Shown here: in pieces, positions 11,574-23,617 of the stretch
Layout: the number at the start of each line of letters is the position of its first letter
How positions within the stretch are numbered: position 1 is the stretch's first letter
DNA from: Rhynchospora pubera
Lineage: Eukaryota; Streptophyta; Magnoliopsida; Poales; Cyperaceae
Assembly: GCA_028095005.1 (NCBI GenBank)
Contig: CM051462.1
Location: 175,779,955-175,843,954, forward strand
Length of the DNA stretch: 64,000 bases
Direction: 5' to 3'
Notes under the pieces: generated by a model
The model's input: the letters and a program-made list of their open reading frames with translations, nothing else
What the model was told of the DNA's origin: nothing
Databases searched by the model: none
Made by a program: the position numbers and the translations under genes

Positions 11574-12193
11574 CTTGTATCATATTCGCCTATGTTAGAT
11601 TTTGTGACCTTGTTATATTTGTTAATAGAAATTCATTAGACTGGATATTAAATGAAGATTTAGAAGTCATATATGTATATTATTGTTATTTAGTTTTAAA
11701 AAGTCAATTAGACTCGAAACCTTTTGTATCTAAATTTAAAAGTATAGCCAAGCAAGGAATAGGTCGAATCACTTTGACTAATAATTCAAATTTGATAAAC
11801 AAGTAGTATTACATTGGATAATCTTATGCAGAATGCAGCTACTATTATTTAAAATTGAAATTTAATTAGTCAGAGAGGATCTAACCCGCCTTAATCAAGT
11901 TGACCAGAAAAAGTAGAGTTATTGACCAATTTGGACCAACTCAAATACCAACAATTCCTCTCTTTTCATTTCCCTTTTCATTTTTTTTTCCTTTTTTCCC
12001 TTCAATTTCCAACACCAACAACTGTTATGTACAGTTCCAGTGCATTATCAAGAGGTACGATGCAATAATTCCTCAAAAGCTGAGATCCTACTCAGACTCC
12101 ACCGAGTAATGATGCCACCACCAACATTCTTCTCTTTTTCCTTTTGCTCCTTTACCAAATATTAACTCAAAAACCATCAAAGTTGCTTCATAC

Positions 12194-12506
12194 TAGGCCT
12201 GTCAGTATTAATAACCGTTCCGCTGTTCCGTTCCGTCGAAACGGAACGTTAAATGAAAGCTGAAATGAATTCCGTTTTCAGAAACGAAACGGAAACGGAA
12301 CCGAAATTTGTTAACGTAAATGGAACGGAATACGGAAATGGGCTGAAATCAATAGGAAATGTGAGGCGGAACGTTAAATGAAACAGAAATTTGTTACGTT
12401 TGTCGAAACGGAACGGAAATGAAACAGCCATTTCGTTCCGTTACCGAAACGGAACATTAAATGAAAATGGCTGTTCCGTTTCCATCTCTAACGTTTGACA
12501 GGTATA
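12194..12506. mobile_element. hAT-like MITE, copy 2 (313 bp, 8-bp duplication) in the TH1 gene promoter
   Basis: The ends TAGGCCTGTCA and TGACAGGTATA are flanked by the perfect 8-bp repeat CTTCATAC (12186-12193 and 12507-12514). The interior again consists of AAACGGAACG-type iterations on both strands. The element ends 95 bp upstream of the start codon of the TH1-domain gene, so it may overlap that gene's promoter or leader. Confidence 0.85.
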
Positions 12507-12601
12507 CTTCATACGCAACAGATACAGCTACGGTCTCCAATTCAAACACCACTTATATTATCCACCATCCTACGCAACAAGAACCGGTCTAGCCTTTATC
12601 C

Positions 12602-13925
12602 ATGGACCAACAGAGGGAGAAAGGAGGAGACACCAATGGGGAGAACTCAACACCAAAAATGGAGGGGAATGTGCCGATTCCGAGGCCCTTCATGGGAGTA
12701 AAGGATCGACGGTTTGCGTCGTTTCGCATGGTGGTAAAGGGGGATTATCTCGACGTCGAGTCAAATTCTCTTCTCTCTGATATACTATCCAAGCGAGGTA
12801 CCCATAAGTTGGTTTCTGTTCTTTTCTACTACTCCTTTGTTGTGAAATAGGAAAAAAGAATTTAAGGATATCTCACTGGCAAAATGTTTGCTATTTTCAA
12901 TTTTTTTTCATTTCGGGTCTTATGGTATTTGTCGAGCAGTTTTCTATTAATTTTGAAAAAGAATTTACACTCATCATCAGATTATTGGAAAATAACACCA
13001 TGAGAGAATTTTTTTTTCAAATGAGCAGAGTACCTTAACCTTTACAACTTGTTAGACTAGCAAGTACTTTGTGTAGTTGAGTACACTATCTTCTTGTAAA
13101 ACCATTGATCAATCAATAACATAATTTTGCTGCAATTAGGTGATCAGAAGCTCTTGTTTGCCGATAGAATTATGAAACTATCTGGATCAGGAAAAATAAA
13201 ACAGCGTGCTATGATGATAACTGATCGTGCTATATACCTAGCTGACGTGGATTCCTATGCACTAAGAAGAAGGATCCCGCTCGCATCAGTAGATAGGATT
13301 TGCTTAAGCAAGTTAAAGGATAACTTCTTTGCTCTTATCATTCCTACAGAATATGACTGCCTAATGGCTAGCACAAGAAAAACCGAAATTGTTTCAATTT
13401 TGGTTGAGGCCACCAAGATCAAACCTGCTTATGAGATCAGTGTTGTTTTCTCTAATAGGTAATTCCATGAAGATTGTTTTTATATGATGTTTATGTGTGC
13501 TTCTGTTTGTGATACAGCTGTTTATTTTAACTAAAAATTACTTGAGGGAGAATACTTGACAATAGTTGTCTCATACTTCATTTAGTAGAACTGTGTAGTA
13601 CTTAATTTATCTCTTCTTCTGCATTGCAGAATTGAATATCGTTCCTCTGCGGATACAACTAAAATAGTTCTGTTTGAGGAAATCGAAGGTATAGCTTTCA
13701 TTTATATTGATTCAAACAATAGATTTCATATCCTATAGTTCAATCGAATGATTATTTTGCAAAAGAACATTACAGATGCTTTGAGTAATGCATTGTCAAA
13801 TATCCGAGAATAATGAATATTTCATTACAGATCCTGCCTCTAATTTTTATTTTTAATCAAGATAACTGTTATGTACCCTTACAGGAGGCATCAAGACAAG
13901 AATTATAAATAAGACGTACCGATAG
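12602..13925 (+). CDS. small protein consisting of a myosin-I TH1-like domain
   Basis: Four exons, 12602-12797, 13140-13458, 13630-13688 and 13885-13925, are joined by GT-AG introns with matching phases, giving 615 nt or 204 residues. After a hydrophilic N terminus of about 35 residues, the rest resembles the TH1 tail domain of class I myosins. Recognisable segments are FADRIMKLSGSGKIKQRAMM, ITDRAIYLADVD, RRRIPLASVDRICLSKLKDN and FFALII, then TRKTEIVSILVEA and a C-terminal FEEIEGGIKTRI. TH1 domains bind acidic membrane lipids and lie behind a motor in animals and fungi. Here there is no motor, and plants are not known to have class I myosins. The start is the first ATG in frame with the conserved body. 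Two hAT-like MITEs lie upstream, the nearer 95 bp away. The function is unknown; lipid binding is inference from the fold. Confidence 0.75.
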
Positions 13926-16066
13926 CAACAGATCAGTATGGAGAAGGAAGTATGGCATCCTCTTTACTAATGCAGGGTTTGGGTTACTGATATTGTTCGG
14001 CCTAAACTTTTTTTCTTTTTTGTCATTCTTTTAGTTTTTTTTTGCTAATAGCTAGGTTTTGTCATATTCATTGTGTAAAAATTGTTTCCTGTAATGATGG
14101 TCTCTTTATTTTCTCCCCTTCCAATTTTCTGAAAATGCTTTCCGTTGCTACTAAAAAAAAAGTTGAATGCTTCAATCAGGTAGAAAAGGCTTGTTAAAGT
14201 CATTCATGTTATCTCTGAATTAAGTGCTGAGTGTTTGTAAGAGTTTATTAATTTTATGGCCATTTTTGGACAGGGATTCTGAATCACATGGTCTGCTTTT
14301 GTCAACATTGTGCTAGTATAGCAAACATTAGTAATACGCATCCCATTTAGTTGCTAAGAAGTAAGATCACCTTCTATTATATTTCTTCACAAGAAGAGTA
14401 AGGAAAACAGTGGTTCAGCTATTACAATGTGGGCATGTGGCATTTTCTCTGCTTGGGCCTGTTGAAGGCCTCGATTTCAGTGCAAGGACCTAATCTAGTC
14501 CACAATTCATCCTGTTGGAGTTCCAAAATATTATACTACAGCCCAGTTCCAGTTGGGGTCGCATATAAAGGGGTCCATACTCTCCAGAAGTATTTCTAAA
14601 AGGAAAGAAGTTCATTGCTGTTTTCTTTTTCCTTCTTTTTTTTGGGGTTCCTTTTCTCCTTTTGCTTTTAAGTTGTTGGTACAGTTACGTACACCGACAG
14701 CCAAGTTATTATACATACAATTCTTATATATATACACAGGAAATTGATTGTACGAGCTCTTGAGAGTTCAACGTATTATTTTTCTAATTCACAGTTGAAT
14801 ACCGCCGAGATAATTTTAAGAATGACGGAAAGGGCATCGACAAAAGATCAAAAGAATACATGATCATGAATTCATGATATATACTTGGGAATGCCAATTT
14901 TCTTTTCTGGTAATGGAAATAGCATGTGAATTCACAATTTGGCACAGACAACACTACACATTTTATTCGCATGCTTATATAACCAATGAACTTGATATTT
15001 TTAGTACTAATCGGTTTTACTGTTTTTTGTTTTCCTGTCTTTCTTTGGTATAGTCCAGTTCAGGTTTTTTCCGTTCATTTTAGTTGCTTCTCCGTTTTTT
15101 AGGATTTTGGGTCAGCTTTTAGGGGGAATTTATTTGCTGTAAGCGATATTGTAAGACTTTGTATTGTTTGTTTTTAATTAAGGCTTGGCCTACGGGCATT
15201 TCATCAAAAAAACCAATGAACTTGATATACTACATATATTGAATAAATACAAATGTAATCTTCAAGCAAGAGATCTCCTGTACTGTGCACTGCTTTATAG
15301 GTCAGACATTATGTCCTTCGTAGCAAACCTATACCATCCGTCCCCAAGACATTCTCAACACCATGTGCAAAGCCTTGTTTTTGTAAAAACATGCAACAGA
15401 GGTCAGAGGCCATGGTACAAGCACAAGTGACGCTTATATTACAGTAATTCTTATGATTTTATTACATTTTATTTATCAGAACGGAACATGACCAATGACA
15501 TGAATTTTTTTTTGAAATTTAGGTGCAACATGGATGAACTATTGCACAATAGTACAATACCCATCATTTGAATTTTACTTTTCGCTGTCTTGGATTTCTT
15601 TTTGTTTTTGTAATAAAAGATAAGCATCCAAAGGCCTAAAATCAGGCATCAAATTTAACTAAAACGAGGTATAACAAAGTATATCAGCAAATTCAAATTT
15701 TCATAAGAGAAGTGGGGAAATGCTTCTTCTTAAAATGCGAAATATAAAAAATGCACGAGATTTGAGTAGAAAAACATGTACAAAATTTCTGCTTGGAAAT
15801 AAAGTAAAGGACTCAAAAATGCATCAATTGACCCGTTACAAACACATTACACTGAACTATGTTGAACCTAGATAAACAAAACTAGACAAAGAAACTGTCT
15901 TCCAGCTCCGTACCTAGCAATTGAGGTAATTGTGACAGAATAAATGAGACAACAACACCTATCGTTACATAACTAACCTATAGGTCATCGCTGAAGCAAC
16001 TAAAGAATGAAAACTACAGCATTGACTGAATAATACACAAAGAATTTGCATAAATTAAGGTGTATC
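13926..16066. other. intergenic between two convergent genes
   Basis: This holds the 3' flanks of the TH1-domain gene (plus) and the receptor kinase (minus). Poly-T and T-rich tracts follow the TH1 stop, and no further exon is supported. Open frames at 14553-14747 and 15185-15430 have no recognisable features. Confidence 0.5.
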
Positions 16067-19000
16067 TCAATTTGAAGCAGACGGGCCACCTACTTCAACT
16101 GAAGGTCTGGCCCCAGAATCAAATCTTCTGACATCTTCTATCATTTTTGCCACATTAGCCATCTTTGGTCTCTGTTCTGGCATTCTCGCTACACATGTCA
16201 TTGCTATCTGGAGCATCTCCACCATCTCTTCCTCAATGTTTGGGTACCTGACAATTGTCCGGCCATCATTAGTCTAAGGACTACACTATCTTTTCTGCTT
16301 AAACAAATCTATCGGTCACGCACGATGGCAAATTTTGACAAAAAATTTAAATAATAACTGGTCCTAATCAGGACATACTAATGTTTCATTGTTTATATTT
16401 ACTGGAAATTGTTTAAAATGCTTAAAGATTAAGAGAAAAAAATGATACCACTGGTTTAAATTTGGTCTGGTACCATTGTGGCAATTTCAACAAGGCTCAT
16501 AGAAATTGGATCTACGACAGCATTATCTTGATATTTTTTAAAGTATATGCTAAAGTTGTCTAATTTTCAAGTAGACAACTGTCACTCTGACATACCTCAT
16601 CAGTTCTATGTCAAACACTTCAGCAGTCCATTCTTCCCTGACAACTGAATTGACCCACCTCACCAAATGCCCCACCTCATCGCTTCCACCAGGAACCTGC
16701 ACTGGCGACTTCCCAGTTAATAGCTCCAGAAGCAATACTCCAAAGCTGTACACATCACATGCCTGGGTAGCTTTCCTTGTGTCGACTAGCTCAGGAGCAC
16801 GGTATCCAGGCGAGCGGGTCACAGGCACAACTATTGGGTTCATGAGTGGGGCCAAGCCCATGTCTGCGATACACCCAAATTGGGCTGGGTTTAAGAAGAC
16901 GTTAGATGATTTTATGTTGCCATGCACTAACTTCCCATTGTTTTCTGTGTGGATTCTAGCAAGACCTCTAGCGGCTCCAAGTGCAATTTTGATTCGTGTC
17001 TCCCAGTCCAGGGGCACTCTGTCTTCTCCTCTTTTACCTGAAAAGTTGGCAATTAATATTTTTAATAATTGTTCAATCCAACATAATTGAATGCTGATGA
17101 TATATTAGTTTAAGTGGCCAATAAACCACAATCATGCCCAGAAGTATCCTAAAACACAATCAGGCATCATAATTCATCAAAATGTTTAACAAGGGGAAAC
17201 TACTTGGAATGATCACAACAAATAAAAACAAAAGAATAAAAATCAATCATTGGACACCATCATTAGATTAATTATGAAGAAACTATAATTTAAGTATCAG
17301 TTTATTGAACCATATACCAACTTTGCTAGCTAACTAACATCATGCCCTGGACATACATGATTACAGAAGGCAATAATTGGTTTTGTAGATCTTAACAAGC
17401 CATCATGAGAGAACATGCTTCAAGTTACAGTTATCAAAAGATAAATTAAAAAAAAACCCATACCATGTAACAGACTAGACACACTCCCTCCACTGAAATA
17501 GTCGTGAACAATCAACTTCTCATCCTTGGAATAATAATATGCTCTCAATTCAGCCACATTCTCATGCTTGATTCTCCCGATTGTCTCCATCTGCTGTTCG
17601 AAATCCTTTCTCCCGGCCCCAACATCCTTGAGCCTTTTCACAACAACTGTTGTTGCATCCTCCAAAACCGCACGGTATGTTGTACCAAAAGTGCCCTTGC
17701 CTAATACCTCAGCCGAGGCACGCAAGAGGTCTTCAAGGTCAAATGCGAGAGTGCACCCCTCGAAGAAGACTATTTTGTTGCCTTCTTCATGCCTCCCCAA
17801 TGGGGGCTTTTCAGGAGATCTCGATCCCTTTGATATGTTCTACAGTCAGTGTAAACATAGCATAAGAGCAAACCTTTTTTATAAATAGGAAATGTATTAC
17901 TGAATTTTCACAAATGACACCAGCCATTAATTTGCTCCTAAGAAACCAATACAATTCAATATTTGGTACAATGTATCTAACCATCAGCACGAAGGATGTG
18001 CTCAATTTTGCTATGTATGGACCATTTTGCCCTCCCCTAATATTGTATTGAGCCCAATTGACCAGAAGTCATGTCGTTCCCATAATAATAATGATACAAA
18101 TACGAGTAAAATAGTCATTTTGTGATTTATTTTTTTCTGTTTAGAAAAACACAAGGCAATTAACTTACGGCTACTTGATGTAACCCCTATATTGAATAAT
18201 TATGAGAAGGGATCCCAATTGCAATTATTAGAAATGTGGAATATTATTTCCAAAAACCAACAATTAAAAGCCAAGCATTTAATATTATAGGAACCCAAAC
18301 AACGAACCATATCTGTGAAACTAAAATCAACCAAAAAAGAATGTCTCACATTACCTTTTCTGAATCCACATTGTCTCTCCTTCCCCAAATTAGCACAATG
18401 AACAGAGCAATTATTGCAAAAACCAGCACGCTTCCTCCTATAATAATTCCCAAAATAGCAGACTGGCCAAGCTTGTGCTTTGACTTCTTCACGGCATGTG
18501 TGACAGGCCCTTCAATTGAAGGCGCCATCTAAGGAGGCATTGTTGGTGGCAATAGAGAATCCGGTGTCAAATTGTTATCAGCAAAATCAGATTTAGGAAA
18601 CCTACTCAAAGACTTTGGCACAGTTCCATTCAACTCATTGTTAGACAAGTTCAGAAATTGCAAATTCGGCAACTGAAGATCCGGTATCTCGCCCGAAAGA
18701 GAATTATTCGAGAGATTCAACGCCACCAATTGTGTCAGATTCGAAATCGACACGGGAATTTCTCCAGTGAAGTTATTGAAAGAGAGATCGAGCACTGTTA
18801 AATTCTTCCATGCCGAGAAATTAGAGGGTAAAGGACCCGATAAGGAGTTGAGTTGGAGATGCAACCCGACAAGGTTAGTGAGGTTGGCGAAGTCGGGCGG
18901 AAAGGCACCCGTGAAGCCATTAGCGCGAAGACTGAGGATTTGGAGAGCAGTTAGTCGACTGAGAGTGTTGGGAGGGATCTGACCGTTGAAACCGAGCGCA

Positions 19001-19212
19001 GGGAGACGGACGGCCACGATGCGAGACTCGTCGTCGGAGCAGGTGACGCCCGTCCATTGGTTGCAGACAGGAGTGGCTGGGTCCCAGTTGAGGTCACGTG
19101 AGTGCGGCGCCTGAGCGAGGAAATCGAGGAGCGCGAACTTGTCTTGGACTGGTTCGCACGAGATTAAGGAGAGGAAGGAGAGAAAGAGGAGCAACAATGG
19201 CGAGAGAGACAT
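16067..19212 (-). CDS. LRR receptor-like probable pseudokinase (At4g23740-like, LRR-III) with one in-frame UAG
   Basis: Exons 18355-19212, 17464-17839, 16596-17037 and 16067-16247 join with correct GT-AG sites and phases to 1857 nt, 619 codons. The start MSLSPLLLLFLSFLSLISC is a signal peptide. An LRR N-terminal domain and about five LRRs follow, then, after a UAG at codon 228 (18529-18531), a short linker, a membrane segment (SAILGIIIGGSVLVFAIIAL) and a kinase-like domain. The glycine loop (LGKGTFGTTYRA) and lysine (VVVKRL) are present. The catalytic loop reads LVHGNIKSSN, not HRD, and the DFG position reads DMG, as in the probable inactive kinases of this subfamily. APE and the C-terminal EEEMVEMLQIAM region are intact. 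Apart from the stop the gene is full length. It may be a recent pseudogene, a sequencing error, or make a 227-residue secreted LRR protein; an AUG follows the UAG directly. The family acts at the plasma membrane as a non-catalytic co-receptor or scaffold. Confidence 0.85.
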
Positions 19213-19878
19213 TGTTGTATATCTTTTGTTGGAGGTCAGAGAATGGAGATGGGATGAAAAGGGAGAGAAGAAGTGGGTTTTGCTTGAGAGGAGAGCATGA
19301 GAGAAGAAGAAGTAAACTGTTGTTGGTGCCAGAAAGAGAGAGAGAGAAGTGGGAAGTTAATACTGAAGCGAAAGTGGCGGCTTAAGAGAGGGTTGAATAG
19401 TTTTTTTTCGAAACCTTGACAGCAGCTGTCAAGAGAAGAGGGTTGAATAGTTAAAAGCGGGTTTTAAGGAAGATGCATGTGGCTTAATGGGAAATTAAAT
19501 AGACTCGGTTTAAAGAAACTGATTACGATGATTTATGGGGCCCACATAGATTTATGATTGTTGTGGTTTATGTTCTGGGTCTAACCTCATTTGGAAGGAG
19601 ATGGAAGGTTTTTTTTTTGAAGATTAAGGAGATGGAAGATGGAGTTTAATAACTGATGCTATATTTCCTGTACTATTTCTGTATAGTTATATATGTAACG
19701 AGTTGTATGACTTATTTTTATTACTCGCTACACAGTTTTTTATATAGATTTATGTGCAGAAAAATAGGGACTGGAGGGAAGAGAGTGGGGGTGGTGGTAA
19801 CGCGCACCACCGGTGAACGCTGGTAAAGTGTACATTTTATTTGGAAGTTGGCGGTGGTGGTGAAATTGAGATCAGCTG

Positions 19879-20036
19879 CCGCGCGACACAGCGTGTCGCG
19901 CGGTATGCTGGCCGTTTGATTAAAATCCAATGGACAAGGGAGTTCCGTGCATGTAATCTAGATTGGTAGGCCCGTAAAAAGTGAACCGTCCGATCAAGAT
20001 CAGACGGCTCGTAGTGCGCGACACGCGGTGTAGCGC
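19879..20036. repeat. three consecutive hairpins, two of them GC-rich
   Basis: Positions 19879-19889 and 19893-19903 form a perfect 11-bp stem (CCGCGCGACAC) with a 3-nt loop. At 19987-20008 CCGTCCGATC pairs with GATCAGACGG (one mismatch). At about 20016-20036 GCGCGACAC pairs with GTGTAGCGC (one mismatch) and repeats the first stem sequence. The GC-rich stems stand out in the AT-rich background and may be remains of a transposon end. Confidence 0.6.
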
Positions 20037-21689
20037 AACAGCGAATCCGGATTGGTGGTGGTGTGAAACAGCTTTATTTTTTATTTTTTTTCTTTAATTT
20101 ATTCTTTGTTTGTCCATTTATCATGTCATTTTATGGATTTGTGGGGTCTAGTTGGGATGAGAAAATGGAAGGTTAGTTAAAAAGACGGTGCATAAAACAG
20201 GAATTGTACATGGACGTATTTTATTGTGTACTCCATTTATACCAACTAGTTAAATCAAAATCAAGGATCCAAAAAGCAAAAATTAATTGACTTAGTGAAT
20301 GATACATGTGCATTAATTAAGAGATAGGAAAAGACAGGAAAGGGTAAATCAATGTCCACTTCAATTTTCAATATTTTATCCACCGCTAAAATCCAAAATA
20401 AATATTTTTGACAGACATAGATTCAAAGGCTTAATTAATGATGCATGCACTTTAATTGGTATTGAAGCATGGTAATAAATTTGCTGGCTCAAAAAAATAA
20501 TGGATATCTCCATTGCTAAAAAAATAAATTGAGATATAAATACTGGTAAGCTAGGCGGGAAGAGATTAAATTGGTTGATAAAGATAGGGATAAATTTGTG
20601 TCGTACACGCGAGATGATTATGATTATGGCAAAGAGGTTAATTTGATCCTTTTGCTCTTTTCCACTTTTTCTTTTTAATTTTCCTCAAATTTTTGGTTTG
20701 CGGGCTGGAAATTGGGTTCAAATTTTATTTGGCAAAAGTTCGATATGACTTGCAATAAAAATAAAAAGTTGGAAATCATATGACGTGGAAAGTAACTCTT
20801 GATTGTCTCTTTCAAGGATCCTCTGTGGTTGAATCAGACTAATATTCTGTGTGGAATAAAAAAAGTAAAGAATTCACACTTGTTAATCTTTTCATGTAAA
20901 ATTTCCTGTGGGCTTCGAAGATTATTTGCCAGTGACCCAATGTAAAATCTGCAAATTGGTTTCCGAAAATATAAAATGATATCTCAGGGTTTGAGTGAGG
21001 TTAATTTTGACCAACGGTACAAAAATAAACGGTCAAAAGTCAAAACACAACCCGATTATCTTATTAGACCAGTTATTTGACTGGACTTCTGAGTTAAAAT
21101 AGTTAAATATTGCACAATAAACAAGACAGAAGGAATTTGTCTTCAATTAATTCAAACTTTCTTCTTTGAAGTAATTATAATAAATAATAATTAATTTTAT
21201 TATTTTTTGTTGTTATGAGTCTGAAATGTTATTTTTGATGACTCGTTACACCATGGGAAACAGGGGAGTTGGACTTAGAATATGAAGCACAGTGCAAGAA
21301 CGGATGAGTTTGGTTGGAGTCGCATCTTGGGTCTGGACTACGTGATTGATTGGGCAGGAGTGACGACATGCATAAATCCCATCGTCGCTTGTTACTTGTT
21401 GGTTTCTTATTATTCTTAAAACTCTTTGAGTTTCGTTTTCTGATGTGACTTCTGTTAACAAAGAAGTTTAATCACGACCGAAAGTAAACGGGTCGGTTCG
21501 CGGGGATGATAAGGATAATCTCCGATATTCATCATTCTCATCATCTCCACGCGTTTTTTCTATTTTTAGCTCTACGCGTTTTCTATTTCTGAAAATCGTT
21601 TTGTTTCCCTCCTGTATACGATCCCCCCTTCCCCTCCTCCTCCCCTCCCACACACACACTATATATTGATTCTAACCGTTGAGATTAAC

Positions 21690-22090
21690 ATATTTAAATG
21701 TTGAAGTTAATACCGTAACTGTTGAAGTTAATATATATGTCAACTTCAACAATATAAATATGCTCACTTCAAATATTACCTTCAACATTTAAATATGCCA
21801 AGTTCGACAATTATATATATTAACTTCAACAATTATATATATTAAATTCAACAATTATATATATTAAATTCAACAGTTACATATATAACATATTATACAA
21901 CAGTTACATATATAACTTCAACAGTTATACATATATAACTTCAACAGTTATATATATTAACTTCAACAGTTACATATATAACTTCAACAACTACATATAT
22001 AATTTCAACAATTACGCATATAACTTCAACAGTTATATAAATTAACTTCAGCAGTTACATATATAACATATTAACATCAACAGTACATAG
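21690..22090. repeat. AT-rich tandem array, unit about 21-24 bp (AACTTCAACAGTTATATATATT)
   Basis: Roughly fifteen degenerate copies of a unit like TTCAACAGTTACATATATAA follow each other. The first two units are inverted (GTTGAAGTTAAT) relative to the rest, so the left edge can fold back onto the array. It has no coding capacity and is minisatellite-like. Confidence 0.75.
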
Positions 22091-22138
22091 AGGATGTTCG
22101 TGGCGTGTAGTTTGATTTTCGAATTATGAAATTCTTGA

Positions 22139-22291
22139 CCAGAGAGTAGGCTAGACTTTTCGTGATTAATGTCAAGGCTTATACAATGACATATCTTTGA
22201 TTTTCTAGCCAGAGAGTAGGCTAGAAAATGTTCGTAAACTCTAAGCATTTTACGAACGAATTATTATACTCTAAGTCTTGGCCAGAGAGTA
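22139..22291. repeat. three CCAGAGAGTA motifs with two adjacent perfect hairpins
   Basis: CCAGAGAGTA occurs at 22139, 22209 and 22282, 70 and 73 bp apart. The second is the loop of a perfect 11-bp hairpin (22200-22210 with 22219-22229). Directly beside it GTTCGTAAA (22230-22238) pairs with TTTACGAAC (22249-22257). The array directly follows the AT-rich tandem repeat. Confidence 0.6.
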
Positions 22292-23310
22292 CATTGGAGT
22301 AATTATTCTTAAAAAAAAAGAATGATTTCATCATCCCCTAAACTTTCTTATTAGTGAAGACATGTTAGATAATTAATGAAGATTTGAGGATGATGGAGAT
22401 GATAGAATATATAGGATGATAGAAAGCAATTCCAGTCGGCTCGTATTAACTACGGTCTACGAATCCGATAAGGTTCGTTTAATATTCACAACCCGAAGTT
22501 CGTCGCAAATTGTCTTCCAAAAAGGTTAGTTTAATGATTACAATTAAGTAAATATTAATTTCCACTCATAATGTTCTATTAGATCGAAATGAAAAATTAT
22601 CCTGAATTTTATATTGTTACCGATGTAAATTTATTATTTTTTAATTCAAAATAATAGCAAATTTAGAAAGAATATTAATGTTTGATTTTTCTCAAAATTT
22701 TTGTATTTCACTTTATTTATTTTATTTTTTGTGTGTATGAAAAAAATATTTCCTGAACAACCAAAATTGCTATAATTGTTGTTTTTTAAATGTGTTGACA
22801 AAAAAAGTACAAAATATCCTAATAAAAGAATATATCAATATTGTTAATTATTAATTTGAAAGCCATATTGAAAGAGATGTAGCAGTAAAGTTCATTGAAA
22901 AAATTTATGTCAAAATTATTAGAGGCAGTACAGTCATTTTTTATTCAAAATTAATGCTGTAAGTAATAAGGTTAAAAATTTAGGGAGGAGTAACTGTCAC
23001 TATTATGATGACAACTTTTGAATTGTCGCTATTATGATGACAAATTAAGTAGCTAGGGAGAAGGAAGGAGTAAATTGATCCAAAACGAAGCAAGACCTGA
23101 CTAAAAAAAAAACTGGAGATGCATAATATATAAGGAACTCAAAAGAATGATCCCATATAGTTTGCCAAAAAAAAAAAAAAGAAAAAAAGAAAATGATCCC
23201 TTATGCCCAAAATGGTCTTAAATTCCATGTGTTTTCAGTTTTAAGCTATTGAATAAGAAGCAAACCCTTTTTGTCCTTATTCGTTTTACAGTAATTTAAC
23301 TCACATGCAA

Positions 23311-23617
23311 AGGGCTGTCAATATACCGTTGTTTCCCACGTTTCCGTTTCGTTCCGTTCGAAACAGAACAGAAGTGGAAGGGAAAGTGGTTTCATTTTCA
23401 GAAACGGAACGAAAACAGAAATATGTTTTTTTCGTCCGCGGAACTCTGAAATGAAAAATTTCAATGTAAAATGAACGTGGAAGTGAAATATAACGGAATT
23501 TCCGTTCCGTTTAACGAAACGAAACAGAAACGAAATGGTTTTTCTATTTCATTTTTTGAAACAGATTGAAAACAGAATGATGGATTTCCGTTCCATCTAA
23601 TACGTTTGACAGCGCTA
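23311..23617. mobile_element. hAT-like MITE, copy 3 (307 bp)
   Basis: It begins AGGGCTGTCAATATA and ends TACGTTTGACAGCGCTA, with the same GGAACG-rich interior as the copies at 11300 and 12194. The flanks ACATGCAA (23303-23310) and AATTGCAA (23618-23625) agree at 6 of 8 positions, a decayed target duplication. It is probably older than copies 1 and 2. Confidence 0.8.

Larger units (their letters stand above)
7775..12601. other. intergenic region between divergent E2 and TH1-domain genes
   Basis: The E2 and TH1 genes point away from each other, so both promoters lie here. No further gene is supported. The interval contains a composite Tourist-like MITE (9519-9825), a LINE tail (9942-10487) with an inserted MITE (10116-10273), and two hAT-like MITEs (11300-11573 and 12194-12506). 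The second hAT-like MITE ends 95 bp before the TH1 start codon. Confidence 0.6.

Noticed and set aside
11156..11639. Overlapping plus-strand frames of 109 and 65 codons
   Set aside because: They lie across a hAT-like MITE whose repeated GGAACG sequence happens to be open.
21690..22090. Repeat array considered as a CRISPR-like array
   Set aside because: Units are degenerate, AT-rich and without unique spacers, and this is a plant genome.
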